A stretch of 64,000 nt of DNA from Alopecurus myosuroides (Eukaryota; Streptophyta; Magnoliopsida; Poales; Poaceae), in contig CM054062.1 of assembly GCA_028641055.1 (NCBI GenBank), positions 10,071,638-10,135,637 of the forward strand, given 5' to 3'. The translations under genes were made by a program, and so were the position numbers. Each line of letters opens with the position of its first letter. Position 1 is the first letter of the stretch. Below are positions 12,114 to 24,112 of this stretch, in pieces. Under the pieces are notes generated by a model, which was not told the origin of the DNA, did not search any database, and saw only the letters and a list, made by a program, of their open reading frames with translations.

Positions 12114-12357
12114 TGTTATGGTTGCTAGGGTTTGAGCGGGAGAGAGAGAGCTGCGAGGGCGTGAGAGAGCCGGTCGTGGGCTCCTTTCCCACGGCCGGGC
12201 AAGAGGGGAAGGGTTTTCCTTCTTAATTCTTGCTTATTAGATTGATACATCTCCTCTCCATATATAGAGAGGTCTACTTGACTCCCAAGCAAGGCTTACT
12301 TGACCCCTAAGAAAACCCTAAGACTAATGGGCCCAGGCCCTATCACGTACTCTAACA
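12114..12357 (-). repeat. 5' LTR of the nested short element
   Basis: This is the 244-bp partner of 10673-10917. It ends at 12357 and is followed by the TATGC target duplication. Confidence 0.93.
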
Positions 12358-15300
12358 TATGCACTCAACAAAACATTAACTAAACACTTTCAAAAATCCG
12401 AACACTCAATAAAAATCATTCACAAATAATCTATCAATCACAAGGGATTACTCTATTAGCAAACAATTCAATTTAAGCAAACAATAGTGAAGCATTTCTT
12501 AACATGATGCTCCTAAGGAATATTATGCTAATAGACGAATCACACCCAAACATACTAGTATTCACAAAGTAGAACTAAACTTTTCACTTACATAAGTGAA
12601 GCAAGCAATCCATTTCCCTTGGTGGAAAATAACAATCAATCATATAGTAATACAATCTATTCTTACACTAGTGCATGGTATGGGATTTTCATCCTTAACT
12701 AAGATGCAATGGGACCAGTGGGTTATGGGCCCACTAATACCAAGGCAAAAGAGGTAACAAGGCCTCTGGTTACTCATGACAAAATTAATCTAACAAAGCA
12801 ATCCACACATAGCTATTCATACTAGTGAAAACAAATAACAAATATTACACATGCTTTGCTATAGAATAAGTTGCAAGCTAACAGAGATGAAAACACCAAG
12901 ATAACAGTACCAAAATGGTACTGGACTCCACTCCAACATATAACAAACCTAGGCAAAACAAATCTACCAAGATTTGGTCCACACAATAATCAAGTAATAA
13001 AACTAGAAAATAACAAATGCTATTTCTATTGCTATTTGACTTTCCAAACATGCACACACTTTCTAAGGTAGACATATTGCAAGAAAACAAGCTAATAACA
13101 AGTGGTAACACTTCTATACATGCTAGGAAACAAGATTCAAACAACCAAACATTTCTTAACGAACAATTACACAAGTCATAATGAAAACAGAAAAGCTGAT
13201 GTTTCTAGTTTTGCTCACCAAAATTAATCTAGGGCTCCAAAAATTAATCCAAGCTAGTATTAGGTAGATCTAGTCATATGCAAACTCATCCAATTGGATT
13301 CACCTCAAAAATCAATTTTAAACTCCTTCTAAAAATCCTAGAAAAGCCTACTGGCCTTTTACCAAAATGGATGGAATTTCCATTTGGTAACTCACCATGA
13401 TGTGATGCCAAGTCCTATGGATAGATATATTAAATAGCTATCCAAAACAATTTGATTTGGCCATTTTGGATACAAATCCAAAACGTTATGCCAAAAACAT
13501 GCTTTCAGACACCCTGTGGCAAAACAGGTCTTGTGATAAAAAAACAAGTCAAAACTTAGATCTACAAGTTTTCGATGGTTAAGAAAAACAATCAGGGGGC
13601 AGGCTGGGTTTCGCACTGGCGCGGCCCACTAAGCGGCAGAAACGGCCCACGCGCTGCGCGCGCGCGACCAGCGCGGGAGCGGCGCGGGTTCAAGCGTGGC
13701 CGTCGATCTAAGGTCGAACGACCCGCGGCCTCTCTTCTTCCTCCCTCCCGTCTCTCTCTCATCCCGACGGTGGAGGGAAACAGTGTGGCCATGGTGCTCA
13801 CCGTGGGGGCTTGGGGTGCGGTGGCACAGGCTCGGGGATGGTCCAGGGGTCGAGGGGCGCGGCTTGCGGGTGCGGGAGAGGCTCCAAGCGGTAAGGCACG
13901 CCAGGGCTCCCGCGGCGGCTATCTCGACGGCGGCGGGCGTCCTGCAAACGAGGGAACCAGGGGGTGTCAGGGAGGGTCAGAGGGGTACGGGGAGTGCTCC
14001 GGAGGCGAAAGTGATCTATGGAAGGGCGCGGGTCGATCTCTACCTTGCCCGAGTAGCTGCGGTGGACGGCGACGGAAAATCACGTCGCGACGCTCACTGG
14101 AGGCTTCCCGAGGTGGTTGGGTGGGTCGAGGAGGTTTCTATGAGGTAGGGAAGGCTAGTGGCGAAGTGGGGGAGCGGGGAACTACTTGTAGACGCGGCGC
14201 CGAGGGGGTTGACAAGGATGTGCTCTCGGGTTGACTCGAAATGGCACGGGTGTGAGCTTCTAGCTCATGCCCTCGACAGAGCAAAGCAAGGGAAGGGCCC
14301 AGGGGGTGCCTCGGAGCTAGGGACAAGCTAAGGGGTGGCCATTGCGAGCTGGAAAGGCCACAACATGGCCACAAAGGTCAAAGCCAGAGGTTCCCATGCC
14401 ATGACCGCACTGTTTGCTGCCACCTCTTTTCTCTCTCGAAAATGCCCTCCTCTCCACCTTCTAGAAGCAACAAAAGATCCTACTGTAAAGCCTAAATACC
14501 CAAGAATTTATTTGGCAAAGTGGGGTTTCCAAACTTGAACAAAATCCAAAAGAAAACCTCTGCTCAAAAACTGGAAAACAACTGTCTGTGAAAAATTCAG
14601 AAAATTCAGTCTTAAGGACTTAGAGAAGTTTTCTAAGTGTTGGAATCTGTTAAAACATCAGAAAGTTGGCACTGTTTTCAAGGGTCAAATAAAATCCAAT
14701 ATTTTTTTTCAAAGTGGGAACTTGTTAACCATGTTTTAAACTTTCAGAAACAACTTTTGAAAATAAAATTGAAATAGCTTAAAGCCATGAAAACAATGTG
14801 GGAAAAGGTGTACTTTCTATTTTTCTCTGTTATCCAAAAATGTGTTTTTCTACCTTATTTTTATACCACAAAGACAACAAGCAAAAGATCAGTTTTATTA
14901 ATCCAAAGATAAACCAAGCTTATATATTTGTAGTACATATAGCAAGGAACAATTGAAAGTCAAGAAAACATAAAATAACATTTTATAGCCTAGTGAAAAC
15001 AAAAGTAGAAAACAGGTACTTGGCTATATTTTCAGGGAATGTTTTCTACAGAAAACTTAAAAGAAAATTTTCATAAATCATTTTGAAATTTTGTTTTCTT
15101 GGATCCAACAAAGCTGAAAGTTTATTTTAAGAGGCAAACAAGAATGATCCAAGTCTTGGAATAAAATTCACTCAAGTAACATCAGGGAAAGCAACAGGGA
15201 AAAGTTATAGAATTGTTTTCAGGTAAATTTGCTATTGGTTTTATAAAGAAACAAAACTTGCATTGCAAGTAGGATTAAGATCATAAACACATGTTGGTTC

Positions 15301-15388
15301 AAACAATCATGTTGTTAAAAAAATATTGTTGGCCCTAATTTTTGTCTTCTTGAACACAGTACAAGATTCCAAAACCTGGGGTGTCACA

Positions 15389-15875
15389 TTAGAGGCCTAG
15401 ACTATGTTTCCCCCAAAGAGTTGTTTGGGCTTGGATTTGGTGTAGCAGGCGAGCCTCGGCTAGACCCGGCTATACCCGGCGGAGTTGGAGACCTAGCTGG
15501 GGACGCAAGACCCACGGAGTCCAAAGCCTACGTCGGAGCCAAGAATCGGCTGGAGCTTCTGGTTCCTCTTCAAACCCAGTCGGGACCTAACCTGGTTCCA
15601 AGACAGAAGCTTCCAGACCCAGTATCCAGGGATTTCTGTTAGAACTAGTCTAGGACTCCGAGAATTGGCGGAACCCGGATTCTCTTATAAACCCAGGAAC
15701 CCGGCCACTATATCAGGGGGTTCCTGGGACATAGGCAGACCAAGATCTAAGTTCTAGGTCATATCAATAGCACTCGAGACACCGGAAGCCATAATCTATC
15801 CTTATACTCGAGACTTCGAATTGCCTATAGTAATCAAGTAGGAGTAGGTTTTACCCTCCATCGAGGGGCCGACCC
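15389..15875 (+). mobile_element. Fragment of another Gypsy-type LTR
   Basis: Immediately beyond the large-LTR element lies sequence with the look of the downstream part of a grass Gypsy LTR. It has TATAAACCC near 15688, short transcript-start-like sequence, then a TAGGAGTAGG-X-TTACC-like tract and ACCCTGGGTAAAC near its end. Neither terminus is intact and I find no coding frame of substance. It is probably part of the DNA into which the large element inserted. Confidence 0.5.
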
Positions 15876-15999
15876 TGGGTAAACCAACATTTCTCATTCC
15901 CTACATAACCCTTTTAAGACTTTGTCTAGTAGCGATGGCCTCACAACTAAGTTCTTCTATGAGGACGCTTGTCGTGAGAACCCCACGCCAGTTAGCGCC
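15876..15999. other. Short spacer beside an LTR end
   Basis: These 124 bases separate the LTR fragment from the LTR at 16000. Next to the LTR end the minus strand reads GGCGCTAACTGGCGTGGGG, which loosely resembles the TGGCGCC-type primer sites of Triticeae Gypsy elements. I cannot confirm it as a primer site. Confidence 0.35.
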
Positions 16000-17590
16000 T
16001 GATGGTGCATGACTTGCACTCGGTGGGGGACCCCAAGAGAAAGGTTGTGAAGAGTGCAACGGCAAGTTTTCCCCCAGAAAAGAAACCAAGGTTGAATCGA
16101 CTACTAGGAGGACAAGCAACTTCTAAAGGTTGATGCAGCTGAGATAACAGGGCACACTACCGGTTCAGCACCAACGTGGAACCTACACAACACAATCAAT
16201 TCACTTTGCCCCAACGAAGCAGTGAGGCTGTCAATCTCACCGGTTTTGCTGAACACAATGAGGTTAAACAATACGAGAACAATATGAAAAACATCAGTAG
16301 CAGTATGAAAACAGTGGAAGCAGTGTGAAAATAGTAGAAGCAGTGTGTGTATTATCAGTATGAGAAAATGGACCGGGGTCCATAGTTCACTAGAGACGTC
16401 TCTCCATAAAATATAGCTAACATGCGTGGTGAACAAATTACAGCTGGGCAATTGATAGATAGTGAAAGATGCATGACATAAAGATTACTATGAGATTCAT
16501 GCGGGCATTACAACAAAATACATAGATCGTCATCCAACTACATCTATGACTAATAATCCACCCTCCAAATATCATCCGAACAAACGTTGGGTATTAAGTT
16601 GCAAGCAACAGATTATCGCAGTAAGAAAAGTGTGTAATGGAAACAATATAAACAAAGTAAACATCATTGCTTTCTCCCTAATGGCAACAACACATCCTCC
16701 ATCCGTCACATTTCTGTCACTCGAGCATAGATGCAAAGGAGGCATGAACCCATTATCGAGCATAAATACTCCCTCTTGGAGTCACTAGCATCTACTTGGC
16801 CAGAGCATCTACTAACAACACAGAGTATGCAAGATCATAAACAACATACACATGAATACAACATGATAGATTGATAATCAAGATACATAACATTCAATAA
16901 TCATCGGATCCCAGCAAACACAACATGTAGCATTACAATAAAATGATCTGGATCATGTGAGGCAGCTCACAAGACCTAAACGTGAGGCATAAAGAGGAGA
17001 GGACAGCCATCTAGCAACTTCTATGGACCCGTACTCCAAGGATGAACTACTCACGCATCATACCGGAGACGGGCATGGTGGTGTAGACCCCTCCAGTGAT
17101 GATTTTCCCTCCCGACAGGGTGCTGGCTAGAACTCCAGAACCCTCCCGATCTCGGGTTAACGATGACGGCGGCCTCGGGTGTTTTTCGTGGAAAAGTGGT
17201 ATCTCCCTAGGGTTCACGCATCGGGTGGAATATATGGGCAAAAGGGCAATGGCGGTGGGCGCCCAAGGTTCCCACACCACCTCCAGGCGCGGCCGGGGGG
17301 CGCGCCACCCTATGGTGAGGCCCCCCCTCTGGGCCTCTTCGGGACTCCGTGGAACCTTCGGGAATTATAAGACTTCCGGGCTTCGAATTTTCCAATTCCG
17401 AGAATATTTCCAAAACAACTTTTCTGAAACTAAAAACAGCAGAAAAATGGAACTGGCTCTGTGGCATCTTGCCAATAGGTTAGTCCCGGGAAATCGATAA
17501 AAATGACATAAAGTGTAAGAAAAACATGTAGCATATGGCATGAAAACAACATGGAACATCAGAAATTAAGGGTACGGTTATGCCGTATAA
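16000..17590 (-). mobile_element. LTR of a Gypsy family ending TGAT...ATCA, degraded copy
   Basis: This LTR is the same family as the solo LTR at 61685-63281, and the two align over their whole length. On the minus strand it starts near 17590 (mutated from TGATACG) and ends ...ACCATCA at 16000. A purine-rich tract follows it on the right (17591-17606; minus strand AAGCTTGGGGATG). That makes it the 3' LTR of an element whose interior runs to the right. Sequences of this kind are very abundant in Triticeae genomes (recollection, not searched). Confidence 0.75.
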
Positions 17591-19446
17591 ACATCCCCAA
17601 GCTTAGTTCCTACTCGTCCTCGAGTAGGTACGAGTAGGTAAACGATAAAAACACATAATTTCTGAGGTGACATGCTACCAACATAAACTTGATCATCTAA
17701 TTGTAAAAGCATAAGCATAGCTGAGATCATAGAACATAGAAATCACCTTGCATCATGAGAAGTAACACAAACAAAATATCATGCATAATAATGCACTCGA
17801 AAGCTATACGTTTGTTTCAAGCATAGAGATAACATAGCAAAGTGATATTCCGCCTGTCCTTGAGAGTGGGGCAAAACATAAATGCTATGACACGTTCAAA
17901 GCTTAAGAGGAAGACTAGAACAAATAATTTCGAACAAACAATAACACATCATGAATCAATTAATAATGTTTCTAGATCAAATGCACATTAAACTTAGAAT
18001 GGCAACCATGCTCTTTCAACTGTGAATAAAGTTAGAAGATGGAGACTCAACATAAAAGTAAAATAAAGACCCTTCGCATAGGAAAGCAGGGATCACTCAT
18101 GTGCTAGAGCTTTTATGTTGTTAAACAGAGGTATTGAAAACCTTTTTTTAGAGAGGTGTATGCTTATGAAAACGAATAGTAAACTGAAAATACAATACGT
18201 CACAAGCCAACTAGACATCACAAGAGCGGCTCCCATATACGGATGCATCTAGATAGAAGTTCATCCCTATTTCTCTTTTGTTTACACAATTATGCTTTGA
18301 CTGATAAATTGGGGGCAAAAATAGTGAAGAGAATTTGTTGTATTAATTTGGGGCTGGGAACCCCGCTGCCAGCTCTTCTAACATTTGGATAAGAGGATGA
18401 AGCCACTAGTTCAGGGTGTGAAAGTCCAATCAACCAGTGAGATAAAAATTCTCTATTTACATCCTCATGAGCTAAAACAGGAGCACAAAACAGGAGTAAT
18501 TTTGAAGGTTTTAAAGGTAACACATGAGAAATTTATTTTGGAGTGGCGGTTAAATACCACATGTAGGTAGGTATGGTGGACACATTTGGAAAACTTTGGT
18601 TTTTGGGAGTTGGATGCACGAGTAGAGCTCATACTCAGTACACGTGGACGCTAGCAAAAGACTGGGAGTGACAAATCAAGAGAGCATAATGGCCATAATC
18701 ATGCATAGCGACAAAAACATCATTAATCAAAACATAAGTGGTACTACAACTTCAAAAACTAAATGATCATAGAGGTTATAAGTGACTGGTTTGTAGTCAT
18801 AAACATGGTGTGAGCATGCGCCAAGTCAACCAAATAAAACATTCAAAGGAGAACACCACGAATTTATGCTTCAATATGACAAGTACAACTCATGATTCTT
18901 TCAAAGGCACATTAAACACTATCAGCTATTTGAGAAAAATCATGCTACAAAATAACTACTAGGATTTAGAATTAAAATAACATCTAGCATGAGATGAAAA
19001 AGTACAGCCACGGTCTATACAAGCTTCTAATTGCACCGTTATAAGCACGAAAACTGTACTACGGCTTTCCAACACCAAGCATTTCATAATAAACAAAAAC
19101 TCTCCAAGATATACAGCAATGAAACAAGAGAGTACTAAAATAACTCTACTAAAACTAACAGCTCTGAATAAGAGATGCAAGAAAAACAGGAGCTAAACAG
19201 GAATTTTGCAGCAGCTAGAAGAAAACTAAGAATACGGACATAACGAGTATTCATACAAAAAAGCAGAGCGTGTCTCTCTCCCACACAAATAATTCTAGGT
19301 TCAAAATATATTATTGCAGCAAGGAAAACAGACAAAAAAACAAATAGACGCTCCAAGTAAATTTCATATGATGTGATCGAATAAAAATATAGTTTCACTA
19401 GAAGTGACCTTATAAATTGTTGATCAAGATTAGATGCTTGAGTCTT
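17591..19446 (-). mobile_element. Internal 3' region of the same degraded Gypsy element
   Basis: This AT-rich DNA begins with the purine tract next to the LTR. It has no frame that I can assign, and stops are frequent on both strands. It is interrupted at 19446 by the younger Gypsy element and resumes at 29328 after the GTCTT duplication. Confidence 0.55.
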
Positions 19447-20019
19447 TGTCGAGACATCGTAGTAGTTTTCATAGACGGGGGTGCCATGAGACTACGGTAG
19501 AGACGTGGGGTAACGGGATAGCGTAGTAACACAGTACACGGGATTTACCCAGGTTCGGTACGTCGCGACAGTACGGCGTACCTACTCCTGCACTTCTCAC
19601 TATGTGGGACTAAAGCCCGTATAATAAGGTTACAATGTAAGGGAATAGATCCAGCTACTCGTCGAGGATGAACTTCCCGGCGAGCTGCGTAAGGCTTGAG
19701 CTTGGACCTAGAACCTTGGAACTAAAAGAACTTATCAAATCTATCTCCCGTCCGGCTTTATATAATAGCCGGATTAGGGCTTACAGAACCAGAAACCTAG
19801 AAGACTACGTTTAACTTGTAACTTGGAAAGTAAGGAATCCGTCTTCTCCTCCAAGTCAGATCACGCGGGCCGTGATCCGGGTTCTTCTAGAATCCGGCTT
19901 CTACGCGTCGGACTACTGGGCCGCCCAATGGACCTAAGCCCATTACCATGTAGGCCACCCTGGTAGTCCGGCTCTTTTGTCTACCATCTTCTATACCCCT
20001 ATTCAGTATATATCCGACA
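19447..20019 (-). repeat. 3' LTR of the young Gypsy element
   Basis: The repeat is 573 bp and starts and ends with the inverted TGTCG/CGACA. The minus-strand promoter TATA (TATTATATAAAG) lies at about 19757-19768. A G-rich minus-strand purine tract (CTGGGGGCTAC) adjoins it at 20020-20030. Confidence 0.95.
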
Positions 20020-20410
20020 GTAGCCCCCAGGAAGGATCAAAACTTCGAAACTCCGCCTTTCGTCAAATACATTTTGTCCGGGAAAGCTTGATTCAGCAGT
20101 CTTGATTCTTTCTTCTTTCCTTTTGAAGGAGATGGTAACATAAAACTCGGAACTATGAAAATCCGGCTTTTCTTCTCGCGATCCTTCGCGGAAAAGGAAC
20201 ACGTGACATCAGCGCTTTAATCATGCTGACGCAAGCGCCGCTTGGTTTCACGCGGGAAACCCTGCAACGTATCTCTGACAGATTCTCACGAGAAACGAGG
20301 AGATAGCCATCATTCCTCTGTCGTTCCGTTTCCCGGATTTTCCGGCGAGCGACACGCGTCGATCATCCAACGGTCAAAAGAGCCGTTGGCGCGTATCTAG
20401 AGGTTTTAGG

Positions 20411-20420
20411 CTATAAATAG
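20411..20420 (+). promoter_or_regulatory. TATA box of the antisense gene
   Basis: CTATAAATAG lies 142 bases before the start codon at 20562, in the forward direction and outside the LTR. A transcript start about 30 bases downstream would leave a leader of roughly 110 bases. The 350 bases upstream (20040-20400) hold no ORF and probably form its promoter. Confidence 0.75.
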
Positions 20421-20561
20421 CCGTCCTCGTCGTCTCCGGAAATCTTTCCTCACTCCCTCACTGCCAACGCCATTGACGCAAACGCGAGCACAAGAGCTAG
20501 AACGAATCCTTGCCCCGACGAGCCTTTTGCACGCCGGAGCGCTCCCTCATCACCGAAAACG

Positions 20562-23496
20562 ATGGCCTCTCCGTCGTCCTCTCCGGCTCGCGCCTCCATC
20601 GACGAGCTTTTGGGCGACCTGGATCCACAGCTGGGGTCGCCCAAGCATGCCGGCGGCGGGCCGGAAAAAGCCACGGCATCCGCGGCGGGCGGAGGAAACG
20701 CTTCCGCCGCCGCGGACGTAGCGGGCCCAAGCACCACAACATCCCCGCCGTTCGCACCGGAAACGGCGGAGGAGAAAATCGAGCTCGTCGGCGAGACACT
20801 TGCCGCCGCGAAGGCCGCCGCCGCCGCCGCCGGAGCAGAAGAGGAGGAGGAAACTGCAGGCAACTGGAGTGCCTGCAGTATTCCCCCGGCTCTCCTTCGC
20901 AACCTGGAGAAGGAGGGCTTGGTGCTGAAAAAGAAATGGCGGCTCCCGGAGGAGGAAACTGAACCCATGCCACAAGAGGGCGAAAGGGTGCTCCTCGCCT
21001 CCCACCTTCTACGAGGTATGGGATTGCCACCTTCATCCTTCTTCCTCCAGGTTCTGTCACACTACAACATCCAACCACATAACCTTCCTCCCAACTCTAT
21101 TCTGTACATGGCCGGCTTCCAGGCCTTGTTCGAAGGTTACCTAGGAATAGAGCCTAGGTTAGATTTTTGGTTGTATTGCTTTGGGGTGAAGCGTAACTCT
21201 TCGGAGGGCGCGCTCCCAAATTGCGGAACCATTTCCTTTACTCTTCGGAGATTCCGAGAGGATTGGTTCCCCAAAATCAAAACCTCAGAATCCGTCAAAT
21301 TTTGGACGGGTTCTTTTTTCTATCACCCCGACGTGCCTTTTCCTAAAAAGGCCGTCGGGGTTCCACCTTTTGTGAACTCCGCCGCTGTCCCCCAGGATAA
21401 CTGGGTGACAGAGGCCGTCCAGGTTCTGCCTCCAGATCTACTAAGGATCAAGAGGCGCATCGCCAAGCTCACTTCCTCCAAACCTCCTTTGACCGGTATG
21501 GATACGGTCTTTTGCTGGCTGGATAGGCGGATTCAGCCGTTAGCAAACCACGGAGGCCGTCTCTTGTGTGAATACACAGGAGCCAAGGATCCAATGCGGA
21601 CAACCGTCAAGGATTGGCCCGCAAAGGAGCTTAGGCGGCGCATCAATCAGTTGGTCGCTTCGCGCGATCAATACACGGAGAGTCGGCCAATGTACACGGC
21701 CGACAACCCCGCTCCTAAGGTAATTTTTCCGTTATTTGGGTATAATCTTACTTCCTGGATAATCTACCTTTTGAATCTGATTGGTTTTTTCCAATAGCTT
21801 GTGGATCTTCCAGACTCGGAGTTAGCCTCCGAGGCCGAGCTGGATGCGCTGCGCACCGCCGCTACGGGTGGGCGCAAACGCAAGAAGATAATTTCTTCGG
21901 ATGAAATTATCGACCTTGACGGAATCCCCGTCGCCACTTCCAGGTTATTTTCTTCTGGGTTTTTTCTTTTATGGGATCTTTTTCGTCCATCTTCGGTGTT
22001 TTAACCTTTTCCGGGTTTTTGGTTTTTAGCTTACCCCCCTCCAACTTGAAGCCGAGGAAGTTGAAGAAACTCAGAGCTTCTTCTAACCGAGGCAGCCAAC
22101 CATCTCCCGCCGTCGCCCCGGACACGCCGCAGACAATGGCGGAAGAACCTACTGCCGCCACCACCACCAAGCCCCCAGAGCCCAGCCAGCCCGTTGTGTC
22201 CGAGTCGGACACGAGGGAAAGGGCGGCTCCAGAGGTGGGGAAATCTTCTCGGACTTTCGACGAGGAAATCCCCACCTTTGACAAGGATTTTAAGGCTATA
22301 AATGACGGCTTGAACGCGGCCGAAAATCACTTCGCGGAATACGCGAAAGAATTCCGAGATAACTTAGCAGGTTTGCAACGCATGAGCCAGGTATGTAACT
22401 CTAGCCCCCAAGCATTAAACAAAATGCATGCTTTTTTGCTTTGATGTTTTATATTAACCATACTTTTCCTTGCTGTGTTTCAGCAAACCTCCGAGGCCAT
22501 AAACCTTGAAGTTTTCAGGAAGCTCACTATCAAGAATAAAGAAGTTCGAAGTCTTCTTTCTATTCTTGAGGAGAAAGAGGCGGAGCTGGAATCATCTCAG
22601 CTCGCTTTGACGGAAACGAAAGGTAAGCTTTTTCGTTTTGAAATTTCCGATTTAAGACTTTGTCTAAGTTTTTTCCCGAGGAAATTGATCAACTCGGATT
22701 TTCCCTTGCTTTTCAGCTGCTTTAGCTGAAGCTAAACAAGCAGCGGAAGATTCCGGCAACGCCGAGATTCTCCGCAATGAGAACATTGAGCTTCACAAGA
22801 ATCTTGTGAAGGCTCAGCAAGACCTGGAAGCCAGCAACCTGGCCCTTGGAGTGGCTAACTCCAAGGCTTCCGAGCAGGCGGAGAAAGACAAATCCACCAT
22901 TCAGGATTTGACTGAAGCTCTGAACCTTCGCCTGGAGGAAGTTTCCGAGATCGATAAACTCATCGGTAAATTTCTTACCCTTGTCCTCATCTTTCCATGT
23001 TTTGTTTTCTCTGTTTGTCTCCTTAACCCTTTTGTATGCTTTATTGGATCAACCAGGAGACACCCCAGATGGCACTCGGGCTGCAGGCATCCGAGCTTTC
23101 GGGGAGACATGGAATTTGGTGAAGGCTGCTGCAACGCAGCTAGTAGGCAAGTTCCTTCCCGAAAAATCTGGGGAATGCTCGGAGGTTGAAAAACTTCCGG
23201 GTATCATCATGGAGGTGGCGGAGTCCAAGGAGTCTATTCTCCGCTCCGCTGCACGGGGTGGTGCGCGCATGGCCTTAGGCCTTATGCGCATGCACTACCC
23301 TAGTGCCAAATCCTGGCGTGTGGCCACCGGTGTCCCTCAGGGATACACGGATGCGCAACGATCCACCATCTTTGGTGAAGTTAAGGGCCACGCCACCCAG
23401 ATTGCCGCCATGGTAAATGTCGGCGTCCACTATCCAGAAGAAGAAGCTCCTCCAATTCCCGATGAAGAGAGCAGCGAGGAGGAGTCGGATTCTTGA
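20562..23496 (+). CDS. Six-exon antisense gene, Transposase_28-like (putative gypsy-type) protein
   Basis: Six exons join without a frame break to 830 residues: 20562-21719, 21798-21943, 22030-22390, 22484-22622, 22717-22965 and 23057-23496. Every intron begins GT and ends AG. Residues 1-100 are Ala/Pro/Glu-rich and low complexity. About residues 105-290 carry the conserved block around HLLRGMGLPPSSFF and GFQALFEGYLGIEP, which I recognise as the plant family annotated 'putative gypsy type transposon' (PF04195). A Lys-rich, NLS-like stretch (exon 2) and long Glu/Lys/Leu helices (exons 4-5, coiled coil likely) follow. The C-terminus is acidic. The function is unknown. The gene lies opposite to gag-pol with its own TATA box, and all exons are intact. 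Confidence 0.85.
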
Positions 23497-24112
23497 AGGG
23501 TTACCTGGAACCTGGATAGAAAATTTAGACAATAGGAGCATTACTGTTCTTTCATTTGTAATCCAAAATGTAATGCTTCTTATGTATTAATGAAAATTCC
23601 GCCTTTTGCAGTTTAAACTATGAAATTACTTTGCAAGTTGTTTGAATTTTACCACTCCTTTATCTTCTAAGTTCTCTGGTGTGTATGCTTTAACTGTCCT
23701 TAGTGTTTGAAATGGCTCAAATAGCATTATGAATCGTTATGCCGAGTAACTGGGGACGAACCAAGCAGTTTTGAAACTCGAAAACATGAATCATGCTAAA
23801 GGCATTTTTACTAACTAGTTCCAGTAACCCAGCATACGCACGATCAGATAAAGACTTAGAGAAACAAGGAAAGTTTTAAGTGAAACTTGGGCACGCAGGC
23901 AATTCAAGTTTCCTTTAGCCGTTAAAAGGCTGAAAAATCATTCAGTTATGTAACGCCGAGTACGCAAGCACAATTCGGGTTAACATTGAGAAATTTGTAA
24001 GATCATTGGGAAATAGATGAGGCGGAAACACTTTGCACTTGTAAGAAAAATGGATGACAGTATTCCGACAACTTTATTTCATGATCTCAAAAGATGTTTA
24101 CATAGATTTGAA
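23497..24112. other. Spacer between antisense gene and truncated pol
   Basis: This interval holds the probable 3' UTR of the antisense gene (an AATGAA-type signal near 23600) and AT-rich DNA. RNase H and integrase would be expected here in a full-length element, and neither is present. Confidence 0.6.

Larger units (their letters stand above)
10673..12357 (-). mobile_element. Short non-autonomous LTR retrotransposon (TRIM/SMART-like), 1685 bp
   Basis: Direct repeats of 245 bp (10673-10917) and 244 bp (12114-12357) begin TGTTATGG and end CTCTAACA. A 5-bp target duplication TATGC flanks the element (10668-10672 and 12358-12362). The empty site is visible in the sister LTR near 1970, where AGTAGCTATGCACTC is uninterrupted. 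The minus strand carries a tRNA-Met primer site at 12099-12111 and a purine tract at 10918-10930. The two LTRs differ at about five bases plus two small indels, and each has a TATATA-like box. There is no pol; the interior holds one long frame with an IQ-like motif. Confidence 0.95.
7713..15388 (-). mobile_element. 5' LTR of the large-LTR element (carries a nested insertion)
   Basis: In plus-strand reading the LTR runs from TGTAAGGTCCCC (7713) to ...GTGTCACA (15388). It is 7676 bp as found, or 5986 bp after removing the nested element and its target duplication. Positions 8711-15388 match 1-4466. It shows a 100-bp tandem duplication at its 7713 end and a 106-bp deletion relative to its partner where AAGAAAA words flank the lost piece (near 13580). 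LTRs carry promoter and polyadenylation signals, but in 6 kb I could not place a convincing TATA box. The target duplication cannot be checked because the other outer end is outside the window. Confidence 0.9.

Noticed and set aside
11046..12192. Plus-strand and alternative minus-strand frames over the mini-element
   Set aside because: They are shadows of the IQ-motif ORF in GC-rich DNA without independent motifs or signals.
20450..21078. Minus-strand frames of 150-190 codons
   Set aside because: They oppose exon 1 of the spliced antisense gene, are low in complexity and have no motif.
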